The notes under the pieces: model-generated
Told to the model about the DNA's origin: nothing
What the model saw: only the letters and a program-made list of their open reading frames with translations
Database searches by the model: none
Program-made: the position numbers and the translations under genes
Assembly (NCBI RefSeq): GCF_030815485.1
Contig: NZ_JAUSWV010000002.1
Coordinates: 1,736,001-1,800,000 of the forward strand
DNA length: 64,000 nt
Source of the DNA: Streptomyces rishiriensis
GTDB taxonomy: Bacteria > Actinomycetota > Actinomycetes > Streptomycetales > Streptomycetaceae
Direction of reading: 5' to 3'
Shown here: in pieces, positions 52,354 to 62,286 of the stretch
Position numbering within the stretch: position 1 is the stretch's first letter
Layout of the letters: every line of letters begins with the position of its first letter

Positions 52354-52932
52354 TCAGACGCTGTGGGAGCCCGCGGGGGTCGAGCGGACGAACCTGTCGT
52401 CCTTCCACTGCCACTTGGCGCTGTCCTTCAGGTCGGGGCAGCAACTGGGTACGTCGGCCGTGGAGTAGCCGAGGAGCGTGGCGAGGACGGCTCCGTCGGC
52501 GACGGAGAGGCTCGTGACGGTGTTGCGGGCCTTGGGGTCGACGAGGGTGGCGACCACGCGCGCGGGTGTGCTGTCCGCGCCCCTGGTGAGGACGTAGACC
52601 CCGTCGGGCGGGGTTCCCATGGGGGCGTCGCAGTGGACCACGGCGACGGTTTCCGGTGCGCCGTCGCCGTCCAGGTCTCCGCTGGCCTTCTTGACCACGA
52701 GGGCCTGTACGGGGCCGCATTCGACGGGGAAGTCGACGCCGGTGGTGGCGGGGGCGGCGGCGGTGACGGGGGCGGTTGCGGCCTCGGGGCCCGCGGCCTG
52801 GGCGGCGGTCGCGGGTTTGGGCTGGAGAAGTGAGGAGAGGGCGACGACGCCGGCGAGGGCGGCGGCGGTCGCGACCCAGTGGATCGGCCGGGTGTGGGTG
52901 TGTGCCAGTTCCGGGAGGGCGGATTGCTGCAC
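52354..52932 (-). CDS. Membrane-anchored secreted protein, function unknown
   Basis: 192 aa from GTG at 52932 (VQQSALPELA), chosen for AGGAGA nine bases upstream; a GTG at 53001 and ATG at 52986 have none. One N-terminal membrane segment (HWVATAAALAGVVALSSLL), an Ala/Pro/Thr-rich linker, and a small outer domain with DLDGDGAPETVAVVHC (FG-GAP/VCBS-like calcium loop) and several Cys (VPSCCPDLKD), so disulphides are likely. No family was recognised. The 27-bp hairpin at 53110-53169 isolates it from trmI. Confidence 0.7.
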   Translation of the reverse strand: MQQSALPELAHTHTRPIHWVATAAALAGVVALSSLLQPKPATAAQAAGPEAATAPVTAAAPATTGVDFPVECGPVQALVVKKASGDLDGDGAPETVAVVHCDAPMGTPPDGVYVLTRGADSTPARVVATLVDPKARNTVTSLSVADGAVLATLLGYSTADVPSCCPDLKDSAKWQWKDDRFVRSTPAGSHSV

Positions 52933-53109
52933 TGGCAGTGTCTCCTGTGGTGGCTGTGCCGGTGAGGCGGGGGGATTGGCCAGCATCGTGCCACACGTCA
53001 CAGGGTGGGGGAACGGCGGGGTACGGGATATCGGACGCGGATGTCGGACCCGCCGTCCTGCGGTGCCGAGCCGTGTCGAGCGATGCCGGGCCGGTGCGGG
53101 TCACGCCAA

Positions 53110-53169
53110 CGAACAGACGCCGTGGCCGAGTTCCGGGTCGGTCCGGAACTCGGCCACGGCGTCTGTTCG
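53110..53169. terminator. Exceptional 27-bp perfect hairpin, terminator of trmI
   Basis: Arms 53110-53136 and 53143-53169 are perfect inverted copies (27 bp) with a 6-nt loop GTCGGT. It lies 24 bp after the TrmI stop (minus strand) and 178 bp before the start of the next gene. Confidence 0.85.
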
Positions 53170-53192
53170 CCGAGCGCTGCGCTGGGGCCGTG

Positions 53193-54095
53193 TCAGCGGC
53201 CGCTGCCGCCGTCGGCGTTGGGGCCGGTGTAGTCCTCGCCGTAGGCGCCCTTGGCGGGGCGGCGGCGGCGCATGGGCGGCTCGACGCCGTCGGCGAGGCG
53301 ACGGGCGGTGAGCAGGAAGCCGGTGTGGCCGATCATCCGGTGGTCCGGGCGGACCGCCAGGCCCTCCACGTGCCAGTTGCGGATCATCGACTCCCAGGAG
53401 GTCGGCTCGTTGAAGGAGCCGATCTCGCGGATGGACTCGACGGTGCGGGCGAGCTGGGTGGTGGTGGCCACGTAGCAGCACAGGATGCCGCCGGGCACGA
53501 GCGCCTTGGAGACGGCCTCCAGGCACTCCCAGGGGGCGAGCATGTCGAGGATGACGCGGTCCACGTCGGTGTCGGACAGGTTGTCCTGGAGGTCGCCGAC
53601 GGTGAGCTGCCAGGCGGGGTGCGGGCCGCCGAAGTAGCGCTCCACGTTCTGCTGGGCGATCTCGGCGAAGTCCTCGCGGCGCTCGTAGCTGTGCAGCATG
53701 CCCTGGTCGCCGATGGCGCGCAGCAGGAAGCTGCTGAGCGAGCCCGAGCCGACGCCGGCTTCGACGACGCGCGCGCCGGGGAAGATGTCGGCGAAGGCGA
53801 GGATCTGCCCCGCGTCCTTCGGGTAGACGACGGCTGCCCCGCGGGGCATGGACAGGACGTAGTCGGGGAGCAGGGGGCGCAGCGCGAGGTAGGCGACGTT
53901 CCCGGTGGTGCGGACAACGCTGCCCTCGGGAGCACCGATCAGTTCGTCGTGCGGGAAGGAACCCTTGTGGGTGTGGAAGTTCTTCCCGGCCTCGAGCGTG
54001 AACGTGTAGTGGCGGCCCTTGGGGTCGGTCAGCTGAACCTGGTCCCCGACCTTGAAGGGCCCGCGCCTGCGGGCGGCACCGGTCGGTTCGGACAT
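53193..54095 (-). CDS. trmI: tRNA (adenine-58-N1)-methyltransferase TrmI
   Basis: 300 aa from ATG at 54095. TrmI/Rv2118c family: N-terminal domain with GAPEGSVVRTTGNVAYLALRPLLPDYVLSMPRGAAVVYPKDAG, SAM site RVVEAGVGSGSLSSFLLRAIGDQG, later YFGGPHPAWQLTVGDLQDNL and VDRVILDMLAPWECLEA. Methylates A58 of tRNAs. From recall, the actinobacterial orthologue often sits near arc, as here. Confidence 0.94.
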   Translation of the reverse strand: MSEPTGAARRRGPFKVGDQVQLTDPKGRHYTFTLEAGKNFHTHKGSFPHDELIGAPEGSVVRTTGNVAYLALRPLLPDYVLSMPRGAAVVYPKDAGQILAFADIFPGARVVEAGVGSGSLSSFLLRAIGDQGMLHSYERREDFAEIAQQNVERYFGGPHPAWQLTVGDLQDNLSDTDVDRVILDMLAPWECLEAVSKALVPGGILCCYVATTTQLARTVESIREIGSFNEPTSWESMIRNWHVEGLAVRPDHRMIGHTGFLLTARRLADGVEPPMRRRRPAKGAYGEDYTGPNADGGSGR

Positions 54096-54147
54096 GTGAA
54101 CAGCCTACCGGGGTTTGCCGGGGCCGCCGACCACGGGGACGGCCCGG

Positions 54148-55716
54148 CTAGGACGGTCTGGCCATGGCCTTGACGAAGGCGCGCTCGACGTCGGCGGCGG
54201 ACAGGACACCGAAGATCTCGCCGCTCTCCTCGACCACGAGGTACTCGGTGGCGGGGGTGGCGCGCAGGACGTCGAGGAGGTCCTCGCCGGCCAGCTCGGC
54301 GGAGACCCGCATGCCGTCGGTGAGGTCCTGGGCGAGGCCGCTGACGGCGACCCAGGGGCGGCGGTGTTCGGGTACCCCGACGATGGCGGCCTCGCGGACG
54401 AGGGAGAGCGGTTCGCCGTGGGCGTCGACGACGACGAGTGCGCGGGCGCCGGCGTCGTTGGCGCGGCGCAGTGCCTCGGAGAGGGGGGTGTGGGTCTCGA
54501 CGGGGACGGCGCGCCGGGTGAGGGTGCGGGCGCGCAGCTCGGGCAGGTGTTCGCGCAGCCGGGCCATGCGCAGGCTGTTGCCGGCGCCGGTCCAGATGAT
54601 CGCGGCGAGGATGGCCGCGAGGAGGGCGTCGGTGACGGTGTCCATGCCGACGCTGTCCTCGGCGCTGGAGCCGAGGGCGCCGGACTGGGTGAGCAGGGGC
54701 AGGCCGATGAGGACGGAGACGGCGAGGGCGCGGCCGACCCAGGCGGCGGCGATGGTGCCGTTCATGGGCTTGCCGGTGAGCTTCCAGACGACGGCGCGGA
54801 GCATGCGGCCGCCGTCGAGGGGGAGGCCGGGAAGCAGGTTGAAGATCGCCACGATCAGGTTGGAGATCATCAGACCGGCGAGCAGCACGCCCGGGACGGT
54901 ACCGGGTTCCACGGGCTGCATGGCGAGGTAGAAGAGGCCGGCGAGGACGAGGGACAGCAGCGGGCCGACGAAGGCGAGCCAGAACTCCCGGCCGGGTGTC
55001 TCGGCCTCCTTCTCGATCTCGGAGACGCCGCCGAAGAACTGGAGCTGGATGCGGCGGACCGGGAGCTTGAAGCGGAGGGCGGCGATGGTGTGGGCGAGTT
55101 CGTGGATGAGCACGGAGGCGTAGAAGGCGACCGCGAAGAAGAGGGAGACGAGGTAGCGCAGCGCGCCGAGTTCGGGGAGCACGCGGTCGAGCTGGTTGCC
55201 GAAGACCCAGGTGATGAGGGCGGCGACGAGGAACCAGCTGGGCGCGACGTAGACGGGGACGCCGAAGGGGCGGCCCATGAGGAGGCCGCCGCGCGGCTGC
55301 TCCGGGGGACGCTGCGGCGGGGGGCCCTTGGGGAGGATCAGGGCGGGGGCAGGGGGCGCCGGCCGGCCGGCTTCGGTTTCGGCCCCCGCCTCGGTGGCGG
55401 TCCCGCTCCTGCCGTCCTCCTGCGCACCGGGCGCGCGGTGGTCGTCACCGGGCGCCGAGGACCCCTGCGGAGCGTCCCCGCCGTCGGCGGGCGCGTCTTC
55501 GGCGGGCGGTACGGGTTCGGCGCGCGGGGCTTCGCCCGGCGCCGGCGCCTCGGGCGGGTTCGGCGCGGGTTCCCCGTCGGGCGTGGCCGGGCCCGGGGTG
55601 GTGCCGGGGTCCGGGGTCTGCGCGAGGTCGGTGGCCGAAGACGCAGGTGTCACGGGGTGCTCGGCCGACTGTTCGCTGTCCGGCCGCGGCCGCCCGGTCC
55701 CGCCGCTTTCCACCAC
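54148..55716 (-). CDS. Site-2 protease (M50 family) with C-terminal CBS domains
   Basis: 522 aa. A Pro/Ala/Glu-rich N-terminal arm (about 120 residues), then a membrane metalloprotease core: zinc motif HELAHTIAAL and the second motif LPGLPLDGGRMLRAVVWKL (NPDG-like; Asp ligand). About six membrane segments. The C-terminus is a CBS pair (RRAVPVETHTPLSEALRRANDAGARALVVVDAHGEPLSLV ... EYLVVEESGEIFGVLSAADVERAF) likely to sense adenosyl nucleotides. Like SpoIVFB-type proteases, it may act on a membrane anti-sigma factor or pro-sigma factor; the target is unknown. Confidence 0.92.
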   Translation of the reverse strand: MVESGGTGRPRPDSEQSAEHPVTPASSATDLAQTPDPGTTPGPATPDGEPAPNPPEAPAPGEAPRAEPVPPAEDAPADGGDAPQGSSAPGDDHRAPGAQEDGRSGTATEAGAETEAGRPAPPAPALILPKGPPPQRPPEQPRGGLLMGRPFGVPVYVAPSWFLVAALITWVFGNQLDRVLPELGALRYLVSLFFAVAFYASVLIHELAHTIAALRFKLPVRRIQLQFFGGVSEIEKEAETPGREFWLAFVGPLLSLVLAGLFYLAMQPVEPGTVPGVLLAGLMISNLIVAIFNLLPGLPLDGGRMLRAVVWKLTGKPMNGTIAAAWVGRALAVSVLIGLPLLTQSGALGSSAEDSVGMDTVTDALLAAILAAIIWTGAGNSLRMARLREHLPELRARTLTRRAVPVETHTPLSEALRRANDAGARALVVVDAHGEPLSLVREAAIVGVPEHRRPWVAVSGLAQDLTDGMRVSAELAGEDLLDVLRATPATEYLVVEESGEIFGVLSAADVERAFVKAMARPS

Positions 55717-55901
55717 GGTGTCCCCTCGTCGAAGCGTCTCCCGCTCGTACAGGGCGGGAGGGTCTCGGACCGATGGTATGCGGCGGTCGTGACGTGTACC
55801 GCCCCGGCACCCCCGTGTTTCCCCGGTCGTGGCCGGTCTCCGGGACGAGCCGGATGGGCGAGGCGGGTGGCTGTCGGTGCCGGGCCGTAAGGTCTGGGGT
55901 C

Positions 55902-56975
<1,074 letters not shown>

Positions 56976-56989
56976 AGAAGGAGACATAC

Positions 56990-57661
56990 GTGGCCATCCG
57001 CGTCCTACTGGTCGATGACCAGCCGCTGCTGCGTACCGGCTTCCGGATGATCCTGGAGGCCGAGCAGGATCTCGCGGTCGTCGGCGAGGCCGGAGACGGC
57101 CTCCAGGCTCTCGACCAGGTGCGGGCGTTGCAGCCCGATGTGGTGCTGATGGACATCCGCATGCCGCGGATGGACGGGGTGGAGGCGACCCGGCAGATCA
57201 CCGGGCCGGGGCGGGACGGGCCGGCGAAGGTGCTGGTGCTGACCACCTTCGACCTCGACGAGTACGTGGTGGAGGCGCTGCGGGCCGGGGCGAGCGGGTT
57301 CCTGCTGAAGGACGCGCCCGCCAATGAACTGGTCCAGGCGATCCGGGTGGTGGCCTCGGGCGAGGCCATGCTGGCGCCGAGCATCACGCGTCGGCTGCTC
57401 GACAAGTACGCCACGCATCTGCCCTCCGGCGACGAGCCGGTGCCGGACACGCTGCACACGCTGACCGACCGTGAGGTGGAGGTGCTGAAGCTGGTGGCGC
57501 GCGGGCTGTCGAACGCCGAGATCGCCGCCGACCTCTTCGTCAGCGAGACCACCGTGAAGACGCACGTGGGCCATGTGCTGAACAAGCTCGGGTTGCGCGA
57601 CCGGGTGCAGGCCGCGGTGTACGCGTACGAGAGCGGACTGGTGCGTCCCGGCGCGCAGTAG
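56990..57661 (+). CDS. NarL/FixJ-family response regulator
   Basis: 223 aa from GTG at 56990 after AAGGAG. Receiver domain with DDQP (acidic pocket), phospho-Asp in DVVLMDIRMPRMDG, conserved Thr in LVLTTFD and Lys in GFLLKDAPAN. Output LuxR HTH: LTDREVEVLKLVARGLSNAEIAADLFVSETTVKTHVGHVLNKLGLRDRVQAAVYAYESGLV. No kinase gene is adjacent, so it is an orphan. Directly downstream of the nuclease and possibly cotranscribed with it. Confidence 0.93.
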   Translation: MAIRVLLVDDQPLLRTGFRMILEAEQDLAVVGEAGDGLQALDQVRALQPDVVLMDIRMPRMDGVEATRQITGPGRDGPAKVLVLTTFDLDEYVVEALRAGASGFLLKDAPANELVQAIRVVASGEAMLAPSITRRLLDKYATHLPSGDEPVPDTLHTLTDREVEVLKLVARGLSNAEIAADLFVSETTVKTHVGHVLNKLGLRDRVQAAVYAYESGLVRPGAQ

Positions 57662-57683
57662 CGCCGTACGGAACGGGAAAGAA

Positions 57684-57719
57684 ACGGAAGGCGCCCTCTG
57701 GTCGGGGGGCGCCTTCCGT
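57684..57719. terminator. Bidirectional terminator RR/SBP1
   Basis: ACGGAAGGCGCCC / GGGCGCCTTCCGT, a perfect 13-bp stem with a 10-nt loop, between the convergent response regulator and binding-protein genes. Confidence 0.85.
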
Positions 57720-57736
57720 GCGTGGCTGTCGGGTCG

Positions 57737-59320
57737 TCAGCTCTTGCTGAGTTCCCAGAAACGGAACACCGTCGAGGCGTCCAGGCAACTCTCCAGGCCG
57801 TAGACGTTCTCGCCGACGACCGCGTACTGCTTGGCCTGCCAGAGGGGCAGCACGGGCACCTGCTCGGCGACGATGTCCTGGAGCTCGGCGTAGTCCGCGT
57901 CGGTGGCGGTGCGGTCCCTCTGCGCGGCGGTGCGCGGGATGAGCGTGCCGGTGATGGCGGTGTCGGCGTAGTTGTTGCTCAGCACGTTGCCCTTGCCGAA
58001 GAAGGGCGCGGTGAAGTTGTCGGCGTCCGGGTAGTCGGGCACCCAGCCCTTGACGTAGACGCCGTACCTGCCGGCGGCGATGTCCTTCTCGTACCGGCCG
58101 TAGGCGACGGACCTGACGTCGGCGTCGAACAGGCGGCTGGCGTTGAGCTGCGCGGCGATGGCCTTCAGTTCCTGGTCGGTGGCCGGGCCGTAGCGGCTCG
58201 GGGTGGACCAGAGGGTGAGTTTCACCTTGTCGGTGATGCCCTCGTCGGCGAGCGCGGCGGCGGCCGCGGCCCGGGAGGGGCGGGCGCCGTAACGGTCGAA
58301 GAACGCGGTGTTGTGACCCGCGATGCCGGCCGGGACGATCGAGTAGAGGGGGTCGGCGGTGCCCTCGTACACGTCCTTGATCAGGGCTTCGCGGTCGATG
58401 AGATGGGCGATGGCCCGGCGGACGCCGAGTTTTCCGGCGACCGGGTCGTCCATGTTGAAGACGAGGTGCTGGACCTCGGCGCTGCTGCCCTCGACGACCT
58501 CGGCGCCCCCGTCGGCGGTGCTCTGCTGGATGTCGGAGACGTCGGCGGCGGTGAGGCCCCGGTAGGCGATGTCGATCTCGTTCGCGAGCAGGGCCTGCTT
58601 GAGGGCCTTCTGGTCGCCACCGAAGAACTTCAGGGTGACGCCGGTGTTCTGGGCTTCGCCGGCGCTGCCCCGGTAGTGGTCGTTGACGGAGAAGACGGCC
58701 TGGTCGTCCCCGAAGGAGTCCAGCTTGTAGGGGCCGGAGCCGACGGCGGCGCCGTCCTCGCGCAGGCCGTCGGCGTCGTACTCCGCGTGGTCGACGATCG
58801 AGCCGGCGCCGGAGGCGATCTTGCTGGGGAACGTGGCGTCGGGGACCTTCAGCCGGAAGACGACCGTCTCGGCGTCGGGCGTCTCGACCTTGTCGAGCAT
58901 GGGGAACATGATGGCCGGGCCGGCGGCGTCGTCGATCTTCAGCATGCGGTCGAAGGAGAACTTGACGTCCTCGGAGGTGAGCGCGTCGCCGTTGCTGAAC
59001 TTCAGGCCGTCCTTCAGCGTGCACGTGTAGACCTGGGTCCGCGTGTCGGTGAAGGAGCACTCCCGGGCCGCGTCCGGCTCGGGTTCCGTGCCGCCCTTGG
59101 GGAAGCTCAGCAGCGACTGGAAGACGTTGTTGAACAACAGCCAGGAGCCCGGGTCGTAGCCGGAGGCGGGGTCCGTGGCGAGCACGTCGTCGGACATCCC
59201 CAGCACCACGGAGGAGGCGTCACCGCCGGAGCCCCCGCTCTGGGTGCCGCAGCCGGTCAACAGGCCGGAGGCCAGTCCCGCCACGATCGGCAGGACTGGC
59301 CACTGGTTACGCAGGTTCAC
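57737..59320 (-). CDS. Oligopeptide ABC transporter substrate-binding lipoprotein (1)
   Basis: 527 aa from GTG at 59320. Lipoprotein signal VNLRNQWPVLPIVAGLASGL with lipobox LLTGC (Cys24). SBP_bac_5 fold (DppA/OppA type): LGMSDDVLATDPASGYDPGSWLLFNNVFQSLLSFP, CTLKDGLKFSNGDALTSEDVKFSFDRML. Binds peptides or other solutes for an ABC importer; no permease or ATPase genes are adjacent. Close paralogue of the next gene upstream. Confidence 0.93.
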   Translation of the reverse strand: MNLRNQWPVLPIVAGLASGLLTGCGTQSGGSGGDASSVVLGMSDDVLATDPASGYDPGSWLLFNNVFQSLLSFPKGGTEPEPDAARECSFTDTRTQVYTCTLKDGLKFSNGDALTSEDVKFSFDRMLKIDDAAGPAIMFPMLDKVETPDAETVVFRLKVPDATFPSKIASGAGSIVDHAEYDADGLREDGAAVGSGPYKLDSFGDDQAVFSVNDHYRGSAGEAQNTGVTLKFFGGDQKALKQALLANEIDIAYRGLTAADVSDIQQSTADGGAEVVEGSSAEVQHLVFNMDDPVAGKLGVRRAIAHLIDREALIKDVYEGTADPLYSIVPAGIAGHNTAFFDRYGARPSRAAAAAALADEGITDKVKLTLWSTPSRYGPATDQELKAIAAQLNASRLFDADVRSVAYGRYEKDIAAGRYGVYVKGWVPDYPDADNFTAPFFGKGNVLSNNYADTAITGTLIPRTAAQRDRTATDADYAELQDIVAEQVPVLPLWQAKQYAVVGENVYGLESCLDASTVFRFWELSKS

Positions 59321-59349
59321 AAAATGCCTTGTCGTCGGTTCTCTGCACA

Positions 59350-59374
59350 CCGGGGCCGCCGTCCCGGGCCCCGG
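59350..59374. terminator. Terminator of SBP2
   Basis: CCGGGGCC / GGCCCCGG, a perfect 8-bp stem with a 9-nt loop, 13 bp after the SBP2 stop codon on the minus strand and 30 bp before the SBP1 start. Confidence 0.65.
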
Positions 59375-59386
59375 AAGGGGGGTGCG

Positions 59387-60995
59387 TCAGTTGCTCACAC
59401 CGTGGCCGAGCTCCCACAGCTGAAGGGTCGCGGAGGAGTTCAGCACGTAGGCCGTGCCGGTGACGTCGTTGTTCGCGGCCACGTACTGCTTGCCCTGCCA
59501 CAGCGGCAGAACCGGAACGTCCCTCGCGACGATGTCCTGGATCTCCGTCAGGCTCTTCGCGGCGCTGAGGCGGTCGGCCTCGCGGCGGGAGGCCGGGATC
59601 AGGTCGTCGATGATGTCCGTGTTCGAGTACGGGGACTTGAGGAAGTTGTCCTTGTCGAGGAACGGGGCGACGAAGTTGTCGGCGTCGGGGAAGTCGGGGA
59701 ACCAGCCCATGCCGTAGACGGCGTACTCGCCCTTGCGCTCGGCGGGGACGAACGCGTCCCAGGCGGTGCCCTTGATGGTGACGTCGAACAGGCCGCTGTC
59801 GTTGAGCTGCTTCTGCAGCACCTCGAACTCCTGCTTGGTGGCCGGGCCGTAGTGGTCGGTCGTGTAGTTCAGCGTCAGCTTCACCGGGGCGTCGACGTCC
59901 GCGTCGGCCAGCAGGGACTTGGCCTTCGCGACGCTCGGGTCGCCGTAGGTGTTGAAGAACGAGTTGGAGTGGCCCGTGAGGGTGGCCGGGACCAGCGAGT
60001 AGAGGGGCTCGGCCTGGGAGCCGTACACCTCGGAGACGAGCTCGCTGCGGTTGATGATCTGGGCCATCGCCTGCCGCACGGCCTTGGCCTTGACCGCCGG
60101 GTCGGTGGTGTCGAAGGCCAGGTAGCGGATCTCGAGGCCGTTCAGCTCGACGAGGTCGATGTCCCCGGTCGCGGAGGCCTCGGAGAGCTTCTGGATCTGC
60201 TCCGGCGACATGGTGCGGGTCATCAGGTCGATGTCGCCCTTTTCGAGGGCGGTTCCCATGTCGTCGGCGTTCTCGTAGGACACCATGTCGACCTGGTCGT
60301 TGTTCACACTGAGCGTCCCCTTGTAGTTGGGGTTCTTGGTGAACACGGCCTTGGTCATCTCGTCGCCGTCGGTCTCGGCCTTGAGGGTGTAGGGGCCCGA
60401 GCCGTCGATCGAGAAGCCGTCGCGCAGCTTGTCCTTCTCGTAGTCGTCGGGGTTGACGATGCCGGCGACCGGAGTCGACAACTTGAAGGGGAAAGTGGCG
60501 TCAGCGGTCTTGAGATGGAAGATGACTTCGTTGTCACCCTGCGTCTCGATGGTGTCGATCGTCGAGAGCAGGGCGAACACGCCGGAGTCGGCCTTGATGG
60601 TGCGGGCGCGCTCGATGGAGAACTTGACGTCCTCGGCGGTGACCGCGTCGCCGTTCGCGAACTTGAGGCCGCTGCGCAGCTTGCAGGCGTACCGCTCGTT
60701 GCCGGTGTCGGTGAAGCCGCAGCTCTGGGCCGCCTCCGGAACGGGTTCGCCCTCGCCCTTGGGCTGGATCATCAGGGTCTGCACGGTCTGGCGCAGGATG
60801 TTCCAGGTGCCGACGTCGTAGGAGTACGCCGGGTCGAGCGGCGCCGGGCGCGTCCTTGGTGACGGAGAACCGGTCGGTGGTGCCCATGACGATGGCGTCC
60901 CCACTGCCGCTACCGCCGTCGGACCCGCCGCAGGCGGCGAGTACAGGCGCGAGCAGACTGACCACGGCCGGCAGCACCAAAGTCTTGCGGTTCAT
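59387..60995 (-). pseudogene. Oligopeptide substrate-binding lipoprotein (2), disrupted by a one-base frameshift
   Basis: About 535 codons. The real N-terminus starts at ATG 60995 (MNRKTLVLPAVVSLLAPVLAAC, lipobox Cys22) and runs to SVTKDAPG near 60848, where the frame is lost. The second frame continues APLDPAYSYDVGTWNILRQT to the stop at 59387. Removing one G from the GGG at 60846-60848 restores SVTKDAPAPLDPAYSYDVGT, which matches the paralogue. The rest is intact (CKLRSGLKFANGDAVTAEDVKFSIERARTI; end ATLQLWELGHGVSN). Either a real frameshift or an assembly error; the body is not decayed. Confidence 0.85.
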
Positions 60996-61474
60996 GCTCG
61001 AGTTTCTCCAGAGCTGTCGAGTCCGTGTACCCGGCATGCAGGGGTGTCGCGGCGGATCACGGGGTTAGGGCGAGGTTCTCGCGACGAGATTAGTCCGCGC
61101 GGGCACGAGGGTTCACAATCACCGGAGTTGAAACTCCATCACGCTGCGAAACCGGCTGTGGACGCACTGAACAACCATCAGCGGAAGGATTCGTACAGCC
61201 GCCCATCAATCGGGACACAAAGGCGCGCCGTAGCCCTCTCCGCCAGGGCGCGATGCACACGGAGAGTCAGCTGTCGACCCTCGGACGGGTGGGGAACGTC
61301 ACACGCCGTACAGGGTTCGGGTGGGGGCGGAATTCGGCCGCCGCGGTGAGCCTGCCGAAGATCGGAATTCGACCGCGCGCACACCCGCCGAATTCCTTGT
61401 TATCGGCGGTGCACGCTGGGTGAACGCCTATCGCATTTCCGTCATCGGCCGCTCACCAATGATCGCGGCCCCGA
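60996..61474. other. Intergenic region between SBP2 and HAD phosphatase
   Basis: No gene seen. It must contain the SBP2 promoter, read leftwards. A 7-bp hairpin (CCGCCGA/TCGGCGG, 61385-61409) with a T-containing loop is a weak terminator candidate for the HAD gene. Lower GC than the surroundings. Confidence 0.5.
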
Positions 61475-62173
61475 TCATCGGAGCGGCATGAGGTCGCGCA
61501 GGAATGCCAGGTCGACCTGCTCGAGCGAGGGGACGACGGTGCGTCCGCGGGACGGCGCGATCGGCGCCACGGAGGGCACCGCGACCACGTGACAGCCTGC
61601 CGCCTCGGCCGAGGCCACCCCGGTCGCGGTGTCCTCGATGACGGCGCACCGGGCGGGGTCCACGCCGAGCCCGGCGGCCGCGAACAGGTACGGGTCGGGG
61701 TACGGCTTGGTCCGCGGGACCTCGTCGCCGGCCACGCTCAGCCGGAAGTTCTCGGCGCCCAGCGAGGCGATGACGCGGTCGATGATGCGCCGGTGGGAGG
61801 CGGAGACGAGGGCCGTGGGGACCTCGTGTTCGGCGAGCTCGGCGAGGAGCCGGGCGGCTCCCGGCATCAGGGGCAGAGCGCGGGCGATGCGGTCCTCGAA
61901 CCCCTCGTTGAGCAGGACGGTGAGTGCGGCGAGGTCGATGTCGGCCCCGGTCGCCTCGATGAGGAACCCGGCGCTGCGGCTCATCGGGCCGCCGACCACG
62001 ACATGGCGCCATGAGTCGTCGAGGGGGTGGCCCAGGCCGGCGAAGATCTCGACCTCGACGTCCCACCAGAAACCCTCGGTGTCCACCAGGGTGCCGTCCA
62101 TGTCGAGCAGCACGGCCTGCAGGGCGGAGCCCTCGGCCGTGCGGGTTACTGGCGCGGGAACCGTACTGGTCAT
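61475..62173 (-). CDS. HAD-superfamily phosphatase, beta-phosphoglucomutase-like
   Basis: 232 aa from ATG at 62173, with AAGGAGG seven bases upstream; the ATG at 62179 is too near the ribosome site. Motif I LLDMDGTLVDTEGFWW, motif II VSAS, motif III TKPYPDPYLFAAAGLG, motif IV VIEDTATGVASAEAAG. Cap subtype I. Phosphoryl transfer on a small phosphorylated metabolite; substrate unknown. Upstream lies metH in the same direction, separated by a strong hairpin. Confidence 0.93.
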   Translation of the reverse strand: MTSTVPAPVTRTAEGSALQAVLLDMDGTLVDTEGFWWDVEVEIFAGLGHPLDDSWRHVVVGGPMSRSAGFLIEATGADIDLAALTVLLNEGFEDRIARALPLMPGAARLLAELAEHEVPTALVSASHRRIIDRVIASLGAENFRLSVAGDEVPRTKPYPDPYLFAAAGLGVDPARCAVIEDTATGVASAEAAGCHVVAVPSVAPIAPSRGRTVVPSLEQVDLAFLRDLMPLR

Positions 62174-62199
62174 CCACATACCTCCTTGAGGGACGAGCA

Positions 62200-62227
62200 G
62201 GCCGGTTCCCGCTGTGGGGAACCGGCC
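62200..62227. terminator. Terminator of metH
   Basis: GGCCGGTTCCC / GGGAACCGGCC, a perfect 11-bp stem with a 6-nt loop, 60 bp after the metH stop codon on the minus strand. Confidence 0.75.
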
Positions 62228-62286
62228 TTCGGTGGACCGACCAGTGTACGACTTATCCGATCAGTGTGCTCAGTGGCACGCTCGCG

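Noticed and set aside
53042..53105. Possible small gene between the secreted protein and trmI
   Set aside because: No start with a ribosome site and no conserved-looking sequence; the main feature next to it is the hairpin at 53110-53169.
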